Program-made: the position numbers and the translations under genes | Origin: CAUZIZ01 sp965219855 | GTDB taxonomy: Bacteria; Acidobacteriota; UBA6911; RPQK01; JAJDTT01 | Direction of reading: 5' to 3' | DNA length: 64,000 bases | Assembly: GCA_965219855.1 (NCBI GenBank) | Contig: CBDCOR010000030.1 | Span: forward strand, 496,001-560,000 | Notes under the pieces: model-generated | Seen by the model: the letters and a program-made list of their open reading frames with translations, nothing else | What the model was told of the DNA's origin: nothing | Databases searched by the model: none | Shown here: positions 17,624 to 26,206 of the stretch, piece by piece | How the letters are laid out: each line of letters begins with the position of its first letter | Position numbering within the stretch: position 1 is the stretch's first letter

Positions 17624-18700
17624 GTGCGCCTGTGAAGGCGTTTGATCAGAAGGGTGAAAGTCCCTTCCAGGCTAACGTTACCGGCCTGAAGTCGACAGTG
17701 GTAACTGCGTTTCCGTGAGGAAGGGTGGAGAGCAACCTGAGACGAACGACCAATCCGTAACGCAAGTGAACTCGATTCGGCCAAGCCTGTCGGGGAGGGT
17801 CCTGGCAAAGCCCGAGAAGAGCTGCTCGAAGCCGGTTATGTGTATGTCGTCGACGCGGATCTGAAGGGTTACTTCGATACGATCCCGAAAGATCGACTGT
17901 TGGACCTGATCCAACAGAAGATATCGGATCGCCGCGTGCTGGGCCTGGTTCAGCTGTTTCTGAATCAGGGGATACTGGAAGAGCTGCGTAAGTGGATTCC
18001 GGAAGCCGGAGTCCCCCAAGGCGCCGTTCTTTCTCCGGTGTTGTCGAATGCCTACCTCAATCCCCTGGACCATCGGATGGCCGATCTGGGCTTCCAGATG
18101 GTGCGCTACGCGGATGACTTTGTCCTGCTGTGTCGCGCACCCGAGGAGGCTGAAGCGACCCTGGCCGAAGGGCGGGACTGGGTGGAGGACAACGGGCTGA
18201 GACTGCATCCCGAGAAGACACACATCGTGGACTCGCGAGAGAAGAGCTTTTCGTTCTTGGGCGATTCGTTCCGAGGCCGTTTTCGGTTTCCACGAGCGAA
18301 GAGCCACCGAAAGTTCGTCGAGCGCATTCACGAGCTGACGCCGCGCAAGTCGGGCGACTCGCTGGAGGTCATCCTCCAGCGGCTCAATCGCTCGACGCAA
18401 GGCTGGTTCAACTACTTCCGGCACTGTCATTGGAACATCTTCAAGGACTACGACGGTCTGATCCGTCGTCGTTTGCGACGCCTGCTTCTGAAGCGCAACC
18501 GGAAGAATAGAAAACGCCTCTGTCGAAATCACCGTTGGCCCAACGCCTTCTTTACGGATCATGGGTTCACGAGCCTGACTGACGCCCATATCCGTTTCGT
18601 CCAATCCATAGGAACCTACTGACTGGAGAGCTGTATGCGGGAGAATCGCACGTGCAGTTCGGAGGGAGGGGAGCCGGGTGACCGTGCTTCCCTACCCTAT
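17624..18700 (+). mobile_element. Group II intron copy 2, internally deleted by 950 bp
   Basis: This copy has the same 5-prime end (GTGCGCC) and the same 3-prime end (CCCTAT) as copy 1. It lacks the equivalent of 5642-6591, joining CCCGA directly to GAAGAGCTG. The length, 1077 bp, equals 2027 minus 950 exactly, so there is no other length change. Only four substitutions are visible in the retained coding part. The lost piece includes about 400 bases of ribozyme (much of domains I-IV) and the first third of the reverse transcriptase, so it cannot splice by itself as far as can be judged. The left flank GGGCGGACGTAGC and the right flank CGTCCGCC show it sits inside a perfect inverted repeat. 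Confidence 0.85.
17816..18622 (+). pseudogene. Truncated group II intron reverse transcriptase
   Basis: This is the remaining 268 codons of the copy 1 protein, from EELLEAGYVYVVDAD onward. It keeps the catalytic acids in VDAD and YADD, domain X and the basic tail. It lacks the N-terminal 184 residues (RT0 to RT2 blocks). A GTG at 17840 could start translation, but there is no sign that it does. Differences from copy 1 are Leu to Arg just after IPKD, Ala to Thr in the alanine-rich helix and Tyr to His in LRLYPEK. Confidence 0.85.
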
Positions 18701-19059
18701 CGTCCGCCCAATGAAGTTTCTTTCAGGTACGATCCGGCGCAGCCGGTGGCGCTGCTAAGCTGAAACTTGGATAGTAAGCAGTGAAAAGCAGTGAACAGCG
18801 AGTAGTATCGGAAATAGCTGCAGCCAACAGAGCGGCGAACGACTTGACTCGTTAGCAGTATGAGCCCAGGTTCCGAGGAGAGAGCTGGCCAACAGCACAA
18901 TCTTCCCTATCCCCGACCTGAAGTTTCCTCCTGAATGATCCAGCGACGACCGAAGTGGAACTGCGAATCGGAGACGGTTTCAAGGCAGGGTCCGGACTTC
19001 TTTCTTCCAAGACGGTCATGGCTTATGATTAAGGCTATCTACTCGGGAGGAAGAGCAAT
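18701..19059. repeat. Gap made of repeat units, with the ribosome site of the next gene
   Basis: 18713-18767 is a palindromic unit (GC centre GATCCGGCGCAGCCGG). 18771-18805 is an AGCAGTGA phrase repeat. 18868-18960 carries a stretch (GGTTCCGAGGAGAGAGC, then CAACAGCAC, then GAAGTTTCC and TGAATGATCC). It is closely matched at 35115-35205 (GGTTCCGGGGAGAGAGC, CAACAGCAC, TGAATGATTCC). The aldo/keto reductase ribosome site GGGAGGAAG is at 19044-19052. Confidence 0.6.
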
Positions 19060-20025
19060 ATGCACCGTAGAACTTTTTTCGGCAGCATCGGGACCGGACT
19101 AGTAGCGCTGAAGGGCCTTGCCTGCAACAGTCAGACGAAATCACTGGGAGATATTCCCCGTCGGACCTTTGGTAAGACCGGTGAGGAGCTCACCATCATT
19201 GGGCAGGCCGGAGGGCGATTTCCTCTGATCTCCTTTGACGAAGCGAAGGCCGTTACCCAGCGCGCCTATGAGCTTGGCATCAACTACTTTGACAACGCCT
19301 TCTCCTACTGGGGCGGCCGCTCGAAAGAAGTCTATGGGGCGGTGATGCCTCCCTTTCGAAAGGAAATTTTCCTTACCACCAAGAGCACTGAGAGAAGCCG
19401 GGCCGGTGCGGAAAAGGAGCTCCATACCTCCCTCAAGCGACTCAACACGGACTATCTCGATCTGTGGCAGGTTCACGCTGTTTCAACCCTGCATGAGGTC
19501 GACCAGATCTTCGCAGCCGGAGGCGCCATAGAGGCCTTCGAGGCGGCCAAGAAAGAGGGTAAGACCCGGTTCATAGGGTTCACCGGCCACGCCGATCCAG
19601 CGGTACACATGGAGATGATGAAGCGCTATTCTGACTTCGACACCATCTTGATGCCGCTCAATCCGGCGGATCCCTCCTATCTGAGCTTCGAGAGCGAGGT
19701 CCTACCCGAAGCCATCAAACAGGGTTTGGGAATCCAGGGGATGAAGAGCACCGCCAATGCCAAGCTTCTCCAGTCGATCAGCGTTAAGAACTGTATTTCC
19801 TATGTCTTAAGCCTTCCCATCCATTGCCTGGCACTGGGATGTACCACTCTGGGCCAGTTGGAGGATGACGTGCGCATTGCGCGGGAGTTCAAGAGCTTTG
19901 GGCAGGAGCAGATGGTGGAATTGAGAGAGCAAGCCGAGAAACTGGCTGGACCCGAATTGGAAGACTGGAAGCGCGATATCAACTCGGCTCATGCGATTTC
20001 AAGCACCGAACATCTCCACGGCTAG
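19060..20025 (+). CDS. Aldo/keto reductase with an export-like leader
   Basis: The 321-residue protein starts MHRRTFFGSIGTG, a twin-arginine-like leader, followed by a short hydrophobic stretch and a cysteine (GLACNS). It may thus be an exported or lipid-anchored member of the aldo/keto reductase family. The catalytic tetrad can be followed: Asp in NYFDNAF, Tyr in SYWGG, Lys in LTTKS and His in LWQVH. The C-terminal NADPH-binding loop resembles LGCTTLGQLEDDV. Similar Tat-leader reductases are common in sugar-catabolic loci. The start is supported by GGGAGGAAG, eight bases upstream. The next gene, ThiO-like, follows 104 bp later across a REP-like repeat. Confidence 0.88.
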   Translation: MHRRTFFGSIGTGLVALKGLACNSQTKSLGDIPRRTFGKTGEELTIIGQAGGRFPLISFDEAKAVTQRAYELGINYFDNAFSYWGGRSKEVYGAVMPPFRKEIFLTTKSTERSRAGAEKELHTSLKRLNTDYLDLWQVHAVSTLHEVDQIFAAGGAIEAFEAAKKEGKTRFIGFTGHADPAVHMEMMKRYSDFDTILMPLNPADPSYLSFESEVLPEAIKQGLGIQGMKSTANAKLLQSISVKNCISYVLSLPIHCLALGCTTLGQLEDDVRIAREFKSFGQEQMVELREQAEKLAGPELEDWKRDINSAHAISSTEHLHG

Positions 20026-20043
20026 ATTTGTCCGGATAATGAG

Positions 20044-20095
20044 CGTCAACCCCAACGGGATTGTGGCTTCCAGCCCAGGGTTTCCGAACCCTGGG
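20044..20095. repeat. Third REP-like palindromic repeat
   Basis: The 22-bp palindrome at 20074-20095 and its flank (CCCAACGGGATTGTGGCTTC) match the two copies at 650-701 and 815-862. It lies between the reductase stop and the ThiO-like start. The longer open frame from 20061 runs through it and is not the real gene start. Confidence 0.75.
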
Positions 20096-20129
20096 AAAAT
20101 CCGAAAACCAACCAAGATCAAACCTCTCA

Positions 20130-21257
20130 ATGATTCAGTCCGCAGAAGTCGTAATCGTCGGCGGTGGTGCCATTGGCTGCTCGATTGCCTATCACCTGGC
20201 ACGGGAGAAGGTCGATGTCCTGCTCCTTGAACGGGGCCAGGTAGGGCGGGAGGCGTCCTGGGCTTCAGCTGGGATCCTCACCCACGGAGATCCGTCAAGC
20301 CGCAAGCCACGGCAACAGTTGGCGGCCCAGAGCCGGGCAATGTTTGCTCCTCTGTGCGACGAGCTGAGGGAGCTCACCGGAGTGGATCCCGAGTATCGAG
20401 CCAGTGGGGGACTGCGCCTCTTTTTTTCCGAGGAAGAGATCCCCCACGCCCGCCAGTGGCATGGGCGATCGGTCGGCTCGGGTATTCGAGCCGAGTTCTT
20501 GCAGCCCCCGGAGTTGCGGCAACTTGAACCTGTAATCAGTTCCTCTGCTCTCGCGGGACTCCATTTTCTGGACGACGGTTCGGTTCGCAATCCCCGTTGG
20601 GTCCGCGCTCTGGCCCTGGGGGCTCAGAAGCTCGGAGCCAGAGTAATCGAATCCCTCCCGGTCATCGAGTTTGAATCCACGGGAGATCGGGTGCAGGCGG
20701 CGATCACACCCGCCGGAAGGATCGAAGGGGATCAGTTCGTGCTGGCGGCTGGGGCCTGGTCCAATCGCCTGGGCGAATCACTCGGGATCAGTCTACCGGT
20801 CTTTCCATCCCGCGGGCAGATAGTGCTGCTCGAGTCGGTGCCCAGAAAGATCGAGCGTGTGATCCACGCTAGCGGCTGCTACCTGGTGCCGCGGTCTGAC
20901 GGAAAGGTGATCGTGGGTGCTACAGTCGAATCGGTTGGCTACAACAAGTCAACTTCGGCCGAGGGAATCCAGGAGTTGCTGGATTGGGCTCTAGAAGTGG
21001 CCCCCGGGTTGAAAGACATGGCCTTCGTCAGATGTTGGTCGGGGCTCCGTCCGGCCACCAGGCGAGGAGGGCCATTCCTGGGGCGGGTCGATAGATTGGA
21101 CAATGTTGTTGTCGCCACCGCCCACAACCGTAACGGTATCCTTCTTTCTGCTGTCACCGGGCGCCTGATTGCCGAGCTGATCTCGGCGGGGAAGACGTCA
21201 CTGCCGATTGACGCTTTTGCCTTGCCAGATCCTGCCGGAATCGAGCCAGGTACCTGA
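20130..21257 (+). CDS. thiO: Glycine oxidase/D-amino-acid oxidase family FAD protein
   Basis: The start is set at ATG 20130 (MIQSAEVVIVGGG), because the upstream part of the frame is repeat sequence. The 375-residue flavoprotein has the GGGAIG dinucleotide loop, an acidic residue at the end of the next strand (LLLERG) and the ASWASAGILT block typical of DAO-family oxidases. A C-terminal GLRPATRRGGPFLG and HNRNGILLSAVTG complete the family signature. It matches ThiO, which oxidises glycine to the imine for the thiazole of thiamine. No other thiamine gene is near, so a different amine substrate is possible. Cytoplasmic. Confidence 0.82.
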   Translation: MIQSAEVVIVGGGAIGCSIAYHLAREKVDVLLLERGQVGREASWASAGILTHGDPSSRKPRQQLAAQSRAMFAPLCDELRELTGVDPEYRASGGLRLFFSEEEIPHARQWHGRSVGSGIRAEFLQPPELRQLEPVISSSALAGLHFLDDGSVRNPRWVRALALGAQKLGARVIESLPVIEFESTGDRVQAAITPAGRIEGDQFVLAAGAWSNRLGESLGISLPVFPSRGQIVLLESVPRKIERVIHASGCYLVPRSDGKVIVGATVESVGYNKSTSAEGIQELLDWALEVAPGLKDMAFVRCWSGLRPATRRGGPFLGRVDRLDNVVVATAHNRNGILLSAVTGRLIAELISAGKTSLPIDAFALPDPAGIEPGT

Positions 21258-21279
21258 CCGCCGGCCGGTTCAGGTCGAA

Positions 21280-22347
21280 TTACTTCACTGCGTAGGTTCG
21301 GGTAAGGTTGTTACGGCTATTGGTCACGCTGAAGCTAGAGGCGTCGGCATTCACCGAGACGCGCACCCAGCGCCCGGGGCACCCGTCCTCGCCTTCCAGA
21401 TTGGCAATGAAATCGGCTGGGGCGTTGTCTTCCGGTCCGGTTTTCAGGTTCCTGTGCACCTGAAAGATGTCCTTGATGCTCGGTGTGGACTTCAAGAGCG
21501 AAAACACTTTCGGGTCTCCCCCTTTTTGGGGCCCATTGTTAATCACCGCCACGGTGGGCTCGATGCCTCGGACCAAAGCCGGGTGATTGCTGCTTTTCAA
21601 TCCATGGTGGGTCACCTGGTAGAGGTCTACCTTGCCAATGACGTTGGCAGGGCAGGCCAGTTGAGCCTCCAAATTCCAGGTCAAGTCGCCACAGTCCAGG
21701 AACTCGAACTGACCGAAGCGGAGCAGCAGTGCCACGCTGGCGGCGTTGTCGGTTAGGTCGACCTCTCGCGCAGCGGAATTCTTACACTCCGGGTTGGGAG
21801 CGGCGTTGGTACCCGGCAAAGTCTCCCTGTTCGATGCAACGCACTGGACCTGAAGTGGCACCTTACTCTTTTTCAGAGGAATCTGGTCACCTGGGCTCAA
21901 CTTCTGGCGTTGTCCCTTGTTGGCACGCATGTAGGCGACGTAGAACCTCGCAAACTGCGGATCCTCGGGGACATCGCTCATGGGACCGTGGTCGAAGAAG
22001 TTTAGGATCGGGAGCATCTGGGCGAGACGTTGAACCCCTCCGTAGTGATCGCGATGGAAATGGGTTGTGACTAGATGATCGATCTGCTTCAGACCGGTTC
22101 TGCTGGATACGATCTGATGAATCCGCTTCGCGTCCCGGTTGTCCTCACGTCTCCATCCCGTGTCTACGAGGATGGTTTCCCGCTGCGGAGTGACGATCAG
22201 TGTGGCGGCTCCTCCTTCGACATCAATGAAATAGATCTCGAGAGGCTGGGCCAGCAGCTCAGCCGTCAAGCCGAGAACTAAGAGTATCTTTCCTCCCCAA
22301 GCCATGATGAACCGTTCCAGGTTAGCAGAGAAGGAATCTGTTTTCAT
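21280..22347 (-). CDS. Metallo-beta-lactamase-fold hydrolase, ComEC-tail-like, secreted
   Basis: The product is 355 residues, with a possible internal start at MAWGGKILLVLGL that gives a cleaner signal peptide. The mature part begins IYFIDVEGGAATLIV and carries HFHRDHYGG (the HxHxDH zinc motif), FLDCGDLTW (third ligand region) and VTHHGLKSS. This is the layout of the soluble metallo-beta-lactamase domain found in ComEC C-termini and related exported proteins. It probably hydrolyses a phosphoester or nucleic acid in the periplasm; the substrate is not shown. The gene is convergent with the ThiO-like gene, 23 bp apart. Confidence 0.82.
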   Translation of the reverse strand: MKTDSFSANLERFIMAWGGKILLVLGLTAELLAQPLEIYFIDVEGGAATLIVTPQRETILVDTGWRREDNRDAKRIHQIVSSRTGLKQIDHLVTTHFHRDHYGGVQRLAQMLPILNFFDHGPMSDVPEDPQFARFYVAYMRANKGQRQKLSPGDQIPLKKSKVPLQVQCVASNRETLPGTNAAPNPECKNSAAREVDLTDNAASVALLLRFGQFEFLDCGDLTWNLEAQLACPANVIGKVDLYQVTHHGLKSSNHPALVRGIEPTVAVINNGPQKGGDPKVFSLLKSTPSIKDIFQVHRNLKTGPEDNAPADFIANLEGEDGCPGRWVRVSVNADASSFSVTNSRNNLTRTYAVK

Positions 22348-22517
22348 ACATTTTTGGGAGTCACAGAACGCAGTCGTCTGAACGTCTGCCCGTGCAGTTC
22401 CAATCTAAATCCTGCGAGCCGCCTGGTGCGTGCGCTACTTCGAGCCTCAGTTGTCTCTTCCTGATCTCGCTGACCTCACCCTGCCACAGGGTCTGCTCGT
22501 CACCCAGAGTCGGGGAT

Positions 22518-24053
22518 TCATGTCTCCTCCTGGGGAAACTCCCAGGGAGAGGGATATCTCTCCCTGTAGGTGATCTTGGCACAGTAGATCCCGCAACTGG
22601 CCTTTTCCTCCTGGTTGATGATGGGAATCTCGGCAACCAGTCCCTGGCTTCCCATGTAGGGGTGGTTGAAGGACCGGACACTGACCCGGTGGAGGAGGTA
22701 CTGGTTCTCCCGGTAGTGGGGAAGAAGCTTGCACATGTCGATCTTGGGAGAGCTGGCCGGGCGAATGGAGAGACCGGCGTCAACGCTGTCGTAAATGACC
22801 CGCCGGTGGGACGAACTGAAGTCCCGATCCGGGTCGATGTCCCAGCAGTAAAGGGGATCCCGGTTATTGCCGTGGGGGGAGATACTCCCATCTCCGGTGA
22901 ACAGGCGCAGGACTCCATCTGGACAGGTGTAGGCGGTCAAGGGTCCCCGGGATGGGGGCACAGCCGGAGTCACGGGTGAACTGGTGTCGCTGAAGGGATC
23001 CCGAGTCCGCACCCAGGCCACACCGGGGCGGCCGACGCGCCGGGCAGCCGCGATCCAATCGCCTCCCCAGGGAGCTAGACTGGCCTCGCTCACGGGCCGC
23101 TCCGGCTCAAAGAGATAGGGTCCGGTCTCGACCCACTCGTAGAGCCCCAGACGGGGGTTGAACTCGTATTTCAGGGCGGCGACGCGCCCATCGAAGTGGT
23201 TACAGTCGGCCCACTGGGTACAGTCCCGGTTGAAGGGGACCGCCTGGGCGATGGCCTGGTTCATGAGCCGGGTTCCCTGGGCACTGCAGAAGGCCGACCC
23301 CTCCTCGTAACCCCTCTGGCGCAGACGGGTGGCCGGCTTCAGGATCTCGATGTCGTCTTCCCGCTCGTTGAGGCGAAACTGGAGCCACTCCACCGTATGG
23401 GTGCGCGCTCTGAGCTCCGGGTGGGCGATCTCGTTCTCCAGGTAGCTCCTCTCGTGATCCAGGACCCGGGCCACCTGCCGCCACTTGAGAACGAACACGT
23501 TGGCGCTGGGAGCAGGCTTGCCGGTGATCCGAGCTCCTCGGGGAACTCCGAAGGCCGCGGGGGAACCATGTTGTTTCACGTGGCGGCTGCCATCTCCCAA
23601 GGGATCCCACTCGTCGTGGGAAGGAACCAGCATGCCCTCTTTGATGAGGTCGCCGTCGGGCGCGTCCTTGCGAAGCTGGAAGACGATGCTGGCGTCGTCG
23701 TCATTACCCCGGAATCTGCGTGTGGCGTAGACGATGAGCCAGCGGTCCCGGCTCACCTGGATCCCATTGGGGTGGGCGGGCACGGTGTCGTCCCGGCGAG
23801 TCTCCCCGGCCAGGCTGCAATCGGAAATGAGTCGACCTTTGTGCTCGATGCTCTCGATTCGGCCCTGAGAAGGGGTGACCCCACAGCGGCTCTGGAGAAG
23901 AACTGGGACCACCGCCAGTACACTGGATGAAGTCTCTTGTAGCCAGTCCCGTCTGGTGAGAGTCTGCCCCAGCACGATGACCTCCTGCTCTGGACTTGCC
24001 AGAGGGGCTGCGAGACAGAAGAGCCAGAGAACACGGATTGTCGCTGAGTCCAA
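22518..24053 (-). CDS. Secreted protein of possible sialidase/BNR-propeller type
   Basis: This 511-residue protein has an N-terminal signal (VLWLFCLAAPLASPE) and is rich in strands such as SRDRWLIVYATR, WIAAARRVG and VAWVRTRDPF, with PDGVLRLFTGDGS. This suggests a five- or six-bladed propeller like exo-sialidase-family proteins. Clear Asp-box motifs are not conserved, so the call is tentative. It contains six or more cysteines, compatible with disulphides outside the cytoplasm. Neighbours are unrelated. I do not recognise a specific family. Confidence 0.55.
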   Translation of the reverse strand: MDSATIRVLWLFCLAAPLASPEQEVIVLGQTLTRRDWLQETSSSVLAVVPVLLQSRCGVTPSQGRIESIEHKGRLISDCSLAGETRRDDTVPAHPNGIQVSRDRWLIVYATRRFRGNDDDASIVFQLRKDAPDGDLIKEGMLVPSHDEWDPLGDGSRHVKQHGSPAAFGVPRGARITGKPAPSANVFVLKWRQVARVLDHERSYLENEIAHPELRARTHTVEWLQFRLNEREDDIEILKPATRLRQRGYEEGSAFCSAQGTRLMNQAIAQAVPFNRDCTQWADCNHFDGRVAALKYEFNPRLGLYEWVETGPYLFEPERPVSEASLAPWGGDWIAAARRVGRPGVAWVRTRDPFSDTSSPVTPAVPPSRGPLTAYTCPDGVLRLFTGDGSISPHGNNRDPLYCWDIDPDRDFSSSHRRVIYDSVDAGLSIRPASSPKIDMCKLLPHYRENQYLLHRVSVRSFNHPYMGSQGLVAEIPIINQEEKASCGIYCAKITYRERYPSPWEFPQEET

Positions 24054-24081
24054 AACTACTCCCGGATCCGGGGAGAGTCAA

Positions 24082-24438
24082 GTGTTGGAACCCTATCGAC
24101 CCTATCGAGAGGAGCTGGTAGCCGTGGGAGTCGAATCGACCTACAACTGGTACTGGCTGGTGGACGGGCTCCAGGAAGCGGGCTACGAGGTCCAGCTAGT
24201 CAATACCGCGGCCATCCGGCAATATGAGGGGCTCGAACACGAGCATGAGGCCTTCTGGATCGCTCATTTGATGTCGCTGGGCATCCTTCCCACCGGGTAC
24301 ATCTGTCCTCCTGGGATTCGGGCGGTACGAGATCTGCTGCGCAAACGTCTGCATCTGGTCCGCCACCGCACGTCGCATCTGTTGTCGGTGCAGAACCTGT
24401 ACGCCCGCCCCTTCGCTGCCGTTGTTTCCTTATCTTAG
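24082..24438 (+). pseudogene. IS110-family transposase fragment
   Basis: About 118 codons resemble the first, RuvC-like half of IS110 transposases: VESTYNWYWLVDGL, NTAAIRQYEGL, LGILPTGYICP and RAVRDLLRKR...LVRHRT. The beginning (first catalytic Asp) and the whole second half with the Ser motif are missing. The usual DARWLAHL has become EAFWIAHL. No ends or target duplications are visible, so this is an old remnant. Confidence 0.75.
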
Positions 24439-24972
24439 CCCTAGGAGAGTCTTTGAGGGCCTGAGGGCTCGGTGAGCAAGCCGTTCCTGAAGATCAGGCT
24501 GTGAGGACGGAGAAGAACTGCGACCCCCCCGTACACAAGATTTGAGAATAACTCGGAGCCTCTGGTTTTCTGTAATCTCAGCGTAGTTCGCTCGACGTTT
24601 CCCGGACGACCTGGACGTCCGCTCTTAGGCGAAAGCCGGCGTTCGATTTCGATCGAATCAGACAGTGGCCTCTTTTCTGGGTTGCGTTGTACGATTACAT
24701 AGCGACTGTCAGACGATCCTCCTCAGTCATACTCAAGAGTTTGTCCTTTGCCAAGGATTCTCCAAGAACGTCTGCATAGGAGCCTTCCCCTGGCAGCGCT
24801 TCCCTTGGTGTAGGCGCTGGGTATTACAGCGCTCTAGCCACGCATCCAAGTCCTGCTGCAGTTCCTAAATCGAGGCCTGTTAGGCCGACCGTCAGCCTTT
24901 ACCCCACCCCAAACGCTCCCGAAAGCCCCACCCTTCTTTTCGGATCCAACCCCCCCCAACCTCAGTTCAACA

Positions 24973-25048
24973 GGATTGTATCCGCAATGCCCCCCCGTTC
25001 CCGGTTACCGAAAACGAGTGCTTTCAGTCCACACTGCGGATACAATCC
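24973..25048. repeat. 14-bp perfect inverted repeat with a 48-base spacer
   Basis: GGATTGTATCCGCA at 24973-24986 and TGCGGATACAATCC at 25035-25048 are exact reverse complements. They could be the ends of a tiny mobile element or a long hairpin. No open frame lies between them. Confidence 0.7.
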
Positions 25049-25143
25049 TTTGGGTTAGAAACCTGCCGGATATCGTCAGAAATCACTCGATCAATACGAA
25101 ATTGAATGTCCGCTTCTAGGCAGGCGAAAGTGGGCGTTCGATT

Positions 25144-25169
25144 GCGATCTACTCTGACACTGTTTGTAC
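25144..25169 (+). repeat. Left arm of a 26-bp inverted repeat pair
   Basis: This arm begins GCGATCTACTCTGACAC and matches the reverse complement of 28126-28151 at 25 of 26 positions. The pair encloses about 3 kb holding the outer-membrane barrel, RsgA and the chimeric methyltransferase ORF. Confidence 0.75.
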
Positions 25170-25180
25170 GGTGAATCAGT

Positions 25181-25891
25181 TCATCGCAGCAAAAAACCCA
25201 CCCGTACCTGTGCCATATGGTAGCTGGGTTCTCGGGGGTCCATGTGGTCCCGCACTTCGACTCGCAGACCCCAACGATCACCGAACCAATGATCCACACC
25301 ACCCCCGAAGTGGATCAGGCTGTGGACCCCGGATCGAAACGCCAGGGTGTAACCACCGGTGACGAAGGGCACCGTCTTGCGCTCGGGAGTGAACTGGTAG
25401 ATGGCACCGGGTGAGAACATTCCGATGCCGTGGGAGAGGCGGCTGGCCGGTGCAAGGTAGCCCAAGTCGCCGGTGAAACCAAGGCCTCCTTTGATAAGCG
25501 CCTGACCTCCCCCGCCGAAGTGGAGCGCTCCGCTGACGCCGTGTCCCGAGAACGCACCCGGAGCCACAAAGAGGTACCCCGCGCTCCTTCCAGGTTGCGT
25601 CTGCTCCTGGTCCGGCTGTCCAAAAGCGTTCACGTTCAAGAGCCCGAAACAAAGAAACAGTGGAAGGTCTGGCGCCGGGTAACGATCCGGGACCAGCTCG
25701 GAGTCTGGTTCGTCGGCAGTTCGACGGCGGTTCGAGCCACCCGTGCAAAAAAGGATCGTCCCAGCCCCGTCCGCGAAACTGGGGAAAGACGAACAGGTCC
25801 TCGAGATAGAGTCCCCGCCGAGCCAGCGATATACGGCCAAGTGGTTTGTGCCGAGCTGAAAGTCCGGTTTTGGCCGATTGCGGCCGTTCAT
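25181..25891 (-). CDS. Small outer-membrane beta-barrel protein (start uncertain)
   Basis: The last 140 residues have alternating aromatic strands and glycines (FVAPGAFSGHGVSGALHFGGGG, FGGGVDHWFG) and end in VRVGFLLR, a pattern typical of eight-stranded outer-membrane barrels with a predicted signal just before (LPLFLCFGLLNVNAFGQ). The first 75 residues of the open frame come partly from an interspersed repeat (MNGRNRPKPDFQ), and no ATG, GTG or TTG fits the signal sequence. The true start is therefore unclear, and the 5-prime part may be broken. Confidence 0.5.
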   Translation of the reverse strand: MNGRNRPKPDFQLGTNHLAVYRWLGGDSISRTCSSFPSFADGAGTILFCTGGSNRRRTADEPDSELVPDRYPAPDLPLFLCFGLLNVNAFGQPDQEQTQPGRSAGYLFVAPGAFSGHGVSGALHFGGGGQALIKGGLGFTGDLGYLAPASRLSHGIGMFSPGAIYQFTPERKTVPFVTGGYTLAFRSGVHSLIHFGGGVDHWFGDRWGLRVEVRDHMDPREPSYHMAQVRVGFLLR

Positions 25892-26206
25892 TCGACGCTT
25901 CCGCGGAGAATCTGAAGACCGCTTTTAGGCGAAAGCCGCCGTTCAAATTCGCATCGATCGCGTGATTTCCAGGGATATCCTATCCTACCGCTTTCTGGAC
26001 GACATATTTTCCAACAGGGTTGATTGTCCAGCTTGCCAAGAGCTAACCTCATATCGACTGCCTATGATTGTTTAGTCGAAAGCATTTCAGTCAGATCCCT
26101 CCTGACATGGGGAGAGGTTTGCCTGAGAATGCCCTTCCGTAGTCTCACACTTCAACAGAAACGAGAGACCGGCTCGAGGGCCGGTAAGACTCCCTGGAGG
26201 ACAGAT

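Larger units (their letters stand above)
24439..25180. repeat. Gene-free stretch with interspersed repeats
   Basis: No gene is recognisable. 24556-24668 is a full copy of an interspersed repeat (TAGTTCGCTCGACGTTTCC ... TTAGGCGAAAGCCGGCG ... GATCGAATCAGACAGTG). 25107-25170 is a second, right-half copy. Related copies are at 25876-25960 and 28498-28560, and inverted at 28126-28151. Within the gap is also the 14-bp inverted repeat 24973-25048 and a C-rich run near 24945-24996. Confidence 0.6.

Noticed and set aside
17678..18604. A 308-codon minus-strand frame across intron copy 2
   Set aside because: It is the same shadow frame as at copy 1.
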